Source of the DNA: Bacteroidota bacterium
GTDB taxonomy: Bacteria; Bacteroidota; Bacteroidia; Bacteroidales; F082
Length of the DNA: 64,000 nucleotides
NCBI GenBank assembly: GCA_016715945.1
Contig: JADJXJ010000001.1
Coordinates: 1,240,001 to 1,304,000 of the forward strand
Direction: 5' to 3'
The position numbers and the translations under genes were made by a program. The notes under the pieces were generated by a model. It had not been told where the DNA came from. It did no database searches and saw only the letters and a list, made by a program, of their open reading frames with translations. Below, one piece after another: positions 55,842 through 63,400 of the stretch. Numbering within the stretch: position 1 is the stretch's first letter; each line of letters begins with the position of its first letter.

Positions 55842-55871
55842 TTGCAAAAAAGACAGTTCGGCTTATTTTTG
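55842..55871 (+). promoter_or_regulatory. promoter of the ATP-grasp/esterase operon
   Basis: TTG (55842-55844), 19 bp, then TATTTTTG (55864-55871). This is a near-perfect Bacteroidota promoter. It shows the reading frame open from TTG 55842 is not translated from there; transcription should begin near 55878. I see no gene or other signal in the rest of the 55616-55901 gap. Confidence 0.68.
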
Positions 55872-55901
55872 CCGGCTCAACCATTTGAAATCCTACAGGT
55901 C

Positions 55902-57074
55902 ATGATAATGAATTACGTTCATTTCTCGCCGTATTTTCCGCCCAACTACATTCATTTCAGCAGGGCGCTGCAAGAGGCGGGCGCCCGTGTACTCGGATTG
56001 GGCGACATGCCTTACGACGATCTACCAGCCGATTTGCGCAGGTGGATGACAGAATATTTTAAGGTGAGCGACTTGCACAATTATGATGAATTGGTCAGGG
56101 CCATGGGATATTTCACGCACCGCTACGGCAAGCTCAACGGGATTGATGCCCACAACGAGTATTGGCTGGAGACGGAGGCCCGCCTGCGCACCGACTTCAA
56201 TATTGAAGGCATCAGGGTGAATGATCTGGCAAAGATCAAGCTCAAATCGGAGATGAAAAAGGTGTTTCAGTCGGCCGGGCTGAATGTGGCACGCGGAAGG
56301 GTGATGTATGCTAAGGCCGAGGTAATGGATTTTATCTCCGAAGTTGGGTATCCTGTGGTAGCCAAACCGGATTCGGGGGTGGGTGCCGCCCGCACCTATA
56401 AGCTTTGCAACGAAAACGATGTGGACTCGTTTTTCGCTGACCAGCCTGCCACACCTTATATCTTCGAGGAATTTATTGAAGGCACCATCTTCTCGTTCGA
56501 CGGACTGGTGGACAAGCAAGGCAGGCTGATGTACTGGAACGCCATGCAAAACGAAAGGGGTGTGATGGAAACCGTGAACGAAGACACCCATATCTACATC
56601 ATGACACTGCGGGACATTCCGGAAGACCTGGAGCAGGCCGGGCGGAAAGTGGTTGAAGCATTTGGGTTGAAAGGACGTTTTTTCCATTTCGAATTTTTCC
56701 GCGAAAAAGGTACCAACAGGCTGATTGCGCTCGAGGTCAATATGCGCCCCCCGGGAGGTTTTACCACCGATATGTGGGACTTTGCCAGCGATATCGACAT
56801 CTACCGTATCTGGGCAAATATGGTGGTGCACAACCAGAATGAACTGAGTTTTGAACGTAAGTATCATGTTTGCTTCGTAGGACGAAAGAATAAATTCACC
56901 TACAAGCACGACACCAAAGCCATACTCGAAGCCTTTGGCCCTGCAGTTGTTTTTCACGGCCCGCTCGATCCGGCACTTTCGAAGGCCATGGGCAACTATT
57001 GCTACCTTGTGAGGCACGAAGACAAAGAGAAAGTGCTTGAAATGCAACGATTTATCCACGAATTCGACAAATAG
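55902..57074 (+). CDS. ATP-grasp domain carboxylate ligase-like protein
   Basis: This protein is 390 residues from ATG 55902; ATG 55908 is also possible. ATP-grasp features: VAKPDSGVGAARTYKL (nucleotide-binding loop, about 165), PYIFEEFIEGTIFSFDGLVDKQG, and the Mg-binding HFEFFREKGTNRLIALEVNMRPPGGFTTDMWDFA near 290. Such enzymes form acyl-phosphate intermediates and join a carboxylate to an amine or thiol. The relatives I recall are annotated only as ATP-grasp proteins, and the substrates cannot be read from sequence. The esterase gene follows 3 bp later, making a two-gene operon. Confidence 0.85.
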   Translation: MIMNYVHFSPYFPPNYIHFSRALQEAGARVLGLGDMPYDDLPADLRRWMTEYFKVSDLHNYDELVRAMGYFTHRYGKLNGIDAHNEYWLETEARLRTDFNIEGIRVNDLAKIKLKSEMKKVFQSAGLNVARGRVMYAKAEVMDFISEVGYPVVAKPDSGVGAARTYKLCNENDVDSFFADQPATPYIFEEFIEGTIFSFDGLVDKQGRLMYWNAMQNERGVMETVNEDTHIYIMTLRDIPEDLEQAGRKVVEAFGLKGRFFHFEFFREKGTNRLIALEVNMRPPGGFTTDMWDFASDIDIYRIWANMVVHNQNELSFERKYHVCFVGRKNKFTYKHDTKAILEAFGPAVVFHGPLDPALSKAMGNYCYLVRHEDKEKVLEMQRFIHEFDK

Positions 57075-57077
57075 GAC

Positions 57078-57815
57078 ATGCACACAGAATATCACCGATG
57101 GTACAGCCCGTCGCTAAATCGCGATATGGAGCTGAAAGTTTACGGTCATTATGGCAAACCTCTTCTAATTTTTCCCACTCAGGGTGGAAGTTTTCACGAG
57201 GCTGAAGACTACCTGATGATTAATGCCCTCGGTTTGTATATCAACGAAGGCAGAATCAAGGTGTTCACTGTGGACAGTGTGGACGGAGAGGCCTGGACAC
57301 GGGACGGTGAAGCTGTGCATAACCGCGGGCACCGTCATGAGCAGTACAATGCCTACATCATGAACGAGGTGGTTCCGTTCATCCGCAACCACTGCAACCA
57401 GCCAGAAGGCATGATTGCCGTAACTGGCTGCAGTATGGGGGCTTACCATGCCGCCAATTTTTTCTTCAGACATCCGTTTGTGTTCGATACGGTGATTGCC
57501 ATCAGCGGCATTTACGACCTGAAACTGTTTGTAGGCGACTGGATGGACGACACCGTCTATTTCAACTCTCCCTTGCACTACCTGCGCAACCTGGAAGATG
57601 AACACATCCTGAGCAGACTCCGTCAAAATACCATCGTAGTGGCAGTTGGTCGCGGCGCCTGGGAGGAAGAAATGATTGCCGACACCGACGAACTCAAATC
57701 GATACTCGAAGCCAAAGACATCCCCGCCTGGATTGATTATTGGGGGAACGACGTGGACCACGACTGGCCGTGGTGGAGAGTCATGCTTCCATATTTTATC
57801 GGCAAACTATTCTGA
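57078..57815 (+). CDS. esterase-family alpha/beta hydrolase
   Basis: This 245-residue protein has no signal peptide. The nucleophile elbow is GCSMGAYHA (Ser near residue 117), with an acid downstream and the catalytic His in GNDVDHDWPWWRVML near 231. The sequence fits the putative esterase/EstA-like group (YSPSLNRDMELKVYGHYGKPLLIFPTQGGSFHEAEDY). The preceding ATP-grasp stop is 3 bp away, which suggests the two act on the same metabolite: one forming a bond, the other cleaving an ester or releasing the product. That pairing is inference. Confidence 0.85.
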   Translation: MHTEYHRWYSPSLNRDMELKVYGHYGKPLLIFPTQGGSFHEAEDYLMINALGLYINEGRIKVFTVDSVDGEAWTRDGEAVHNRGHRHEQYNAYIMNEVVPFIRNHCNQPEGMIAVTGCSMGAYHAANFFFRHPFVFDTVIAISGIYDLKLFVGDWMDDTVYFNSPLHYLRNLEDEHILSRLRQNTIVVAVGRGAWEEEMIADTDELKSILEAKDIPAWIDYWGNDVDHDWPWWRVMLPYFIGKLF

Positions 57816-57843
57816 TTCAATTTTGAATAATAATCTCAGTCAC

Positions 57844-58641
57844 ATGAAACCAACCAATTTTCTATGCAGCATGATCATTTCAGGGATGATTGCTTTAGTT
57901 TCCTGCAATTCGCCTGCAAACCGGAACAATGTGCAAAACCCCGATCCTGCGCACAACAGCCGAATTTCGCTGGATTGGCCCGGCACCTATCTTGGTGTGC
58001 TTCCCTGTGCCGATTGCGAGGGAATAGCCACAACGATTCACCTCAATCCTGACGAAACCTATGAACTCGAAATGACCTACCTGGGCAAAGAGAGCAACAA
58101 CTTCTATGCTTTTAACGGCGAATTTGCATGGGACGAAGACGGGAACATCATTACCCTCTCAGATTTTGATGGCGGAGCGCCTCATTTCAGGGTAGGTGAA
58201 AACAAACTCTTCCAGCTCGACATCGACAAAAAACCAATCGAAGGTGAGCTATCTGAGATGTACGTACTGAATAAGAAGCAATTAAGTGCGGAAGAAGCGC
58301 AGCTGCACGATATTTACTGGAAGCTGGTTGAAGTAGGTGGCAGAAGGGTGGATAGCAGCACAGAAAGCATGAAAAAACCATACCTGAAATTTGATCTTTT
58401 CAAAATGCGGGCATACGGCACCGGCGGATGCAACAATTTCTTCGGTCGGGTGGAGCTGCCCTCGTCCGGTCTGATTAGGTTCAACCGAATGGCTTCCACC
58501 ATGATGGCCTGCCCGGACATGCAGATTGATCAACTGCTTTTTGAGGCATTTGAAAAAGCTGAAGCCTACAGCATCAACGATGGGAAACTCAGCCTCTCAG
58601 GTCAGGGAAGAGTTTTGGCTGTTTTTGAAATGTCCGAATAA
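57844..58641 (+). CDS. NlpE/META-domain lipoprotein
   Basis: This 265-residue lipoprotein (SIISGMIALVSC-type signal, lipidated Cys near 21) has two domains. An NlpE N-like domain (about 45-140) carries the copper-homeostasis CxxC style motif (PGTYLGVLPCADCEGIATTI). A META/HslJ-like domain (about 155-265) carries GTGGCNNFFGRVE and MASTMMACPD. NlpE senses surface contact and envelope stress in E. coli; META proteins are heat-shock or envelope-linked. The last 30 bp fall in the left copy of the direct repeat that flanks the insertion sequence, so the gene end is intact and duplicated. Confidence 0.87.
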   Translation: MKPTNFLCSMIISGMIALVSCNSPANRNNVQNPDPAHNSRISLDWPGTYLGVLPCADCEGIATTIHLNPDETYELEMTYLGKESNNFYAFNGEFAWDEDGNIITLSDFDGGAPHFRVGENKLFQLDIDKKPIEGELSEMYVLNKKQLSAEEAQLHDIYWKLVEVGGRRVDSSTESMKKPYLKFDLFKMRAYGTGGCNNFFGRVELPSSGLIRFNRMASTMMACPDMQIDQLLFEAFEKAEAYSINDGKLSLSGQGRVLAVFEMSE

Positions 58642-58697
58642 CAGCCTTGGAAGAATCAATGACAAGCCCGGGAGCAGCATTTCCGGGCTTATTTTTT
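58611..58697. repeat. 87-bp direct repeat, left copy (IS target-site duplication)
   Basis: This is identical, base for base, to 60354-60440. It covers the last nine codons and stop of the META gene and its terminator hairpin. The match ends exactly at the outer end of the IS left inverted repeat; one extra shared G at 58610/60353 is within the ambiguity of the boundary. Confidence 0.9.
58664..58697 (+). terminator. terminator of the META gene (copy 1)
   Basis: AAGCCCGG pairs with CCGGGCTT (8 bp, extendable to 10 with a wobble), then ATTTTTT. A second copy lies at 60407-60440 because of the insertion-generated duplication. Confidence 0.85.
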
Positions 58698-58710
58698 CCT
58701 GACTTCCGCA
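58698..58710. repeat. IS left terminal inverted repeat
   Basis: CCTGACTTCCGCA, the exact reverse complement of 60341-60353. Confidence 0.88.
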
Positions 58711-58816
58711 GACTTTTTTGAATTTTTGAATTTTGCATTGTAAGTTGTTGTATGTCTGTGTTTTAAAAATTGGGTGTTTGGAATTTTGGGTGTTAATTTG
58801 GTTTTTGTTATGATAT

Positions 58817-60338
58817 TTGCGGGTGTTTGTCAGGAAGCTAAAGCATAAAAGCGGCAGGATCTATGTACAAGTAGTTGAGAAGCTCGACCGCAAGTATAAA
58901 GTTAGGAAGAGTTTTGGGGCTGCCACTGATGAGGATGCTTTAGAGGCTCTGGTAAGACGGGCTCAACAATGGATTAAAGAGTATCAGTCGTTAGCGGAGT
59001 TTGACTTTGACCAGGAGAGAGCCGTTTATGCGGGTCTGCTCGACGCTATCACATCCCACAAGCTTGTTGGTATCGATCTGATTCTGGGAAAGATATTTGA
59101 TGAGATTGGTTTTAATCAGGTCATTGATCCGTTGTTTAAATACTTGGTTTTGTACAGGTTGGTTTATCCCAGGAGTAAATTAAAGACAACAGAATACCTT
59201 TACCGGTATGCCCAGAAATCCATTTCGGAGGACAATATTTATCGATACATGGACAAGCTTTATAACACTCAGAAGGAGCTTGTTCAGCAAATCAGCTATA
59301 AGCACACGATGCGTATACTTGCCCAAAGGGTTCAAGTGGTGTTTTATGATGTAACGACGATTTATTTTGAGACCGACGGTGAAGATGATTTTCGGCGCAC
59401 AGGATTTTCGAAAGAAGGAAGGCATCAAAATCCACAAATTGTTTTAGGGCTGCTTGTCAGTCAAGGAGGCTATCCTTTGGCTTACGATGTTTTTTGATGG
59501 AAAAAATTCGAAGGGCATACCATGTTACCCGTTATCAATGGGTTCAAGCAAAAAGTATAACATCGAAAAACTGACTGTTGTAGCTGATTCAGGTTTGCTG
59601 TCGCAATCTAACATTGAAGAGCTTACAGTCAACGGACATGATTTTATTTTAGGAGCAAGGATCAAAAATGAAGCTCAGTGGATAAAAGAAAAGATCTGCA
59701 GCCATACTTTTAATGATGGTGACACAATAGTCATTGAGAAAGAAGGGTTCAGGCTTTTAGTCAACTACTCCCATCAAAGAGCAGAAAAAGATAAATACAA
59801 CCGGGAAAAGGGGCTTAAACGATTAGAAAAAGCAATCAAGACAGGCAGGCTTACAAAAGCAGCTATCAACAATCGAGGCTACAACAAATTCCTGGAAATA
59901 GATGGGCAAGTTCAAGTTCGCATTGATCAGCAAAAGATACAGCAAGACCAAAGATGGGATGGCTTAAAGGGATACTTGACCAATTCTACCCTGCCCAAAG
60001 AGGAAATACTTGAAAACTACAACCAACTGTGGCTAATTGAGCGTGCTTTCAGAATTGCTAAAACAGATCTGAAAATCAGACCAATCTTCCACTATAAGCA
60101 AAGAAGGATTGAAGCACACATCTGCCTGAATTTTGTGGCATATAAAGTTTTCAAAGAGCTTGAAAGACAGTTAAAAGAGAAATGTTCAGATCTCTCAGCA
60201 GAAAAAGTAATTGAAATCGCACAAAGCATTTACGAAATCGAAATTACCACCCCAAAACAAAAAGAAAAAATCAAGAAAATCCTACTGCTGACCGAAGAGC
60301 AAATGAAACTGGCCCAAATCTTTGATATAGGGTGTTAA
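58817..60338 (+). pseudogene. IS1634-family transposase, frame disrupted
   Basis: The DDE transposase would be about 505 residues if frame-corrected. It starts at TTG 58817 or GTG 58823; no in-frame ATG is nearby. The catalytic residues are recognisable: Asp in FYDVTTIYFE (frame 1), Asp in VVADSGLLSQ, and the Y-R-E type motif in NYNQLWLIERAFRIAKTDLKIRP. The first frame ends at TGA (59494-59496) after the motif YPLAYDVF. The missing linker (KKFEGHTMLPVINGFKQK) is readable in that same frame after the stop, and the rest continues in the +1 frame. The pattern needs three single-base homopolymer changes: T6 at 59490-59495, A6 at 59501-59506 and A5 at 59550-59554. It is either decayed or affected by assembly errors. 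Confidence 0.85.
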
Positions 60339-60340
60339 TT

Positions 60341-60353
60341 TGCGGAAGTCAGG
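60341..60353. repeat. IS right terminal inverted repeat
   Basis: TGCGGAAGTCAGG, the exact reverse complement of the left end at 58698-58710. Confidence 0.88.
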
Positions 60354-60440
60354 AGTTTTGGCTGTTTTTGAAATGTCCGAATAACAGCCTTGGAAGAATC
60401 AATGACAAGCCCGGGAGCAGCATTTCCGGGCTTATTTTTT
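60354..60440. repeat. 87-bp direct repeat, right copy (IS target-site duplication)
   Basis: Identical to 58611-58697. It carries a broken copy of the last nine codons of the META gene and a second copy of its terminator. The stop codon of the convergent protease gene (60432-60434) lies inside it. Confidence 0.9.
60407..60440 (+). terminator. terminator (copy 2), now downstream of the IS
   Basis: This is the same hairpin as 58664-58697, duplicated with the target site. It can stop plus-strand transcription leaving the IS before it reaches the oppositely oriented protease gene. Confidence 0.8.
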
Positions 60441-63400
60441 TATGAAACGGGCAATCTGGCTGTCTTTCTCCCGAACCAACTGCAACACATACACCCCCTG
60501 AGGCAATCCACTCACATCTACAATGATGCGATTTGCGCCCGATGTAGGAGCAAGTTCCATTTCGAATACTTTGCCCCCCGAAGCGTTGAATATGCGTAAA
60601 CTGCATCTTTCGGGGTCAAATTCATTAAATTCAAGGTTGAGATGTGTATCAGCTGGGTTTGGCCAAAGGCGGAGAGAATTGTGGCTATGGTAATCTTGAG
60701 GTCGGCTTCCGGTAATCATACCGCCCAGATCGAAAAAGTCCAGCATCTTCGACATCAGCACTTTACGGGAGTCGGAATTACCTGGCGGATCCAGATATCC
60801 AAACTCAACTGCCGAGGCAATTGTTTTGTACACCGGTGTCTGGTATCCCGTCATCAGGGTGACCCCCAAATGGTCTTGCGGACGGAGCAAGGCAAAGGCA
60901 TCGCCAGCGGGAGCTACATCGAAGAAAAAGTAGGGAACAGCAGGGTTGGCATGAGCAAAAACAAGCCCTTCGGTAAAACTGCCCGGCACTCCTACAATAT
61001 TTGTGGCAGGTATCGAGGAGGAGAGGTAATTGCCATAAACGCTGAACATCTCATACAGTTGGGGTGGCCTGTTGAACGCCCAAACCGCTGATCCTTCGAG
61101 ATAGAGCCGACCTCCTTTGTGCAGAAAAGTGGCAAGCTGTGCGGCCTGCGCATTGCTCAGGCTGCCGCTGGTCGTCACCCCGCCCAGGCAGGCAAACACC
61201 GCCCTGAAATCGTGCAACGAATCAGGTAAAGCCGCTCCGAACACATAGGGCACTTCGAGTTGTTCGAGGGTGTTGCGGATCATCTGGCTCGAAAAATCCG
61301 AAGAGCTTCGCAGGAAAACGAACAAAGGATACTGTCCAATCTTGAGGACTACCGTCTGGTTGATCAGCGTATCCCCCTGATAAACAAGCACAAACCTTAG
61401 CATGGCCAGGTGTCCTACCGGACATGACGCAGAAGCTGTGAGTTGGAACGAGGGCGCAAGCTCAGCACCTGGAGGAAATACAGGAAGCAAAATCACCGGC
61501 TCAGACACCGACACATACGGATCCAACGATTCAAGGTGCATAGAAAGCGCTGTGGCTGAAGCCGTGCCAAGATTAGCCAGTTTCACTACCAGGGGTGCAG
61601 TTTCCCCGGGATCGAGGCGATTGTTGTTACTGTCCTGTATCTGATGACCAAGTTTGACGATTTCGGGCGCCCGCGCGACAAAACCGCTTTGCCCCTGGCG
61701 CGTACCGTAGGGCGTAAGGATGTTGACCTCAAGAGGCACAAAATCGCCATCAGGAGTGCGTGGGTGAAGGATGCCAGAAAAAGCTTCAGGCAGTTCAATT
61801 GCTCCCGATGCGGGGATGTCAACAATTATAATATTCTGGTTTAATGAAAGATATGTGCCCGGAGATTCCAGGATCAGCTGTACGTTGGTGAGTGGTTCCG
61901 TGCTTAGGTTGCGCAAAAAGAGGTCGAACAGCAGTGCATTACCCGCTTCAGGACTTCCGCCTGCCGCATTGCGTGCGCGCATGTCGAAGACGACCAGATC
62001 GCCCAGCTGAAACTGTTTCTGGTCGGCCAATCCCCTGGCGTCTTCCACCCTCACGCTGAGGTTATGGATTTTATCTGTTGCCGCAGGCGCACCCCAGAGG
62101 AAGCCATCCGATGCAAGATCCACTCCGTCCGGCCAGAATTCAGGCAAAAGCACAAAAGATTTTCCTGCAGGCACAAGTCGGCCGCCCGAACCCCGAAGGG
62201 CCACATGGCCGGATTGCTCGCCTGCCGAAACCCCTGCATACCAGAGCACTGGCTCAGAAAGGTCGAGGTTGTTGTAGTGGAAGGTAATTTTGCCGTCGGG
62301 ATAAAGGGTGAGCGCAAATTCGCCATACCCGATCTGTTTGTCGTAGTACATTACCGGCTTCTTCCAGCGGAATGTGGCATGGGTGGCATCCCCCTCATAC
62401 CACATGCCGTCGGCTCCTTTGGTGCCGGGATAATACTGAATCGGACTCACAAGAAAAGCCGAGATATGCTTCATGGTACGAAAAAGCAGCCAGGTATCCT
62501 TGTAATAAGGCCACGGAAACAACTCGGGGCCAAAAAGCAGGAAACCATCACGATGCATGAAAATTTCCGAGTATTTCTCCCCATAGAAAGGGAACTCAAA
62601 ATCAATGGTTTTCCGGGCATATCTGTAGTTCGGGCTTTCGAGCTGAAGCTGCTGTTGCTGGGCTTGCGGAAAAGGCAGATCCACAGACTGCTGCCTGTAG
62701 TTTTGTACTTTTTTCCATTCGTAGGGCGGCGTGCCACCCTCGGCAGCAAGCTGATGTCCGGCATCATACAACGGAATGTAGGGCGTGGTGATCAGCACAT
62801 CGTCGAACACGGGTGTATGCACGACACTCAATCGTGTAAGCGAATTATCTGCAATGGGCACATTGGTCTGGGTGCACGGTATTTCGAATGCCTGCGGCCC
62901 GTTGTAGTCCCTCAGAGCGAAATAGACGATTTCGCCTGACCCACTTCCCAGGGTATCGTTTTCGAGCACTTCGAGGAAAAACCGCGCAGCTTGGCCGCTG
63001 TCCAAATAGCTTAACAATGGGGTGAGGTCAAGGCCAATCTCGATATATTGGTTAAGCGGGTCGGAGGTCCCGCCCTGCATGTATTGCGGTCCACCCTGAA
63101 AATTGAAAACAGGAAACATGAGCCTGTGGGCAGGGACCATATCAGCGGTATCGGCCGAAACACCCGCATTGATGCGGATTTGCTCGCGTTTGTTGTGCCG
63201 CAGGGTGAGCTTCAATGTCAGCTTTGGTTCGTAGGGCTCATTGAGTTCGAGCACCTCCACCTGCTGGTTCCATATGCCACCGTCGTACACATCCAGCGCC
63301 AGCAGCCGATACATCATATAAAAGTATCCCCCGTTGGCCCAGTTTTCGCCATACGAATTGGCCACTTTGAATGCACCAATCTCATAATCCAGCAGGTCCA

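Larger units (their letters stand above)
58698..60353 (+). mobile_element. IS1634-family insertion sequence, 1,656 bp
   Basis: The element has 13-bp perfect terminal inverted repeats (58698-58710 and 60341-60353) and one transposase region of the IS1634/IS4-superfamily type. It is flanked by 87-bp identical direct repeats. Long and variable target duplications are a known trait of IS1634 elements. The element landed just past the META gene stop, in the 3' terminator region shared with the convergent protease gene, and both genes stay intact. Its base composition is visibly more AT-rich than the neighbours. Confidence 0.88.

Noticed and set aside
56022..57095. Long minus-strand frame opposite the ATP-grasp gene
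   Set aside because: Antisense to a gene with intact ATP-grasp motifs, a promoter and a coupled downstream gene.
58642..58816. AT-rich gap after the META gene as a regulatory region or small gene
   Set aside because: Explained by the duplicated terminator and the left end of the insertion sequence.
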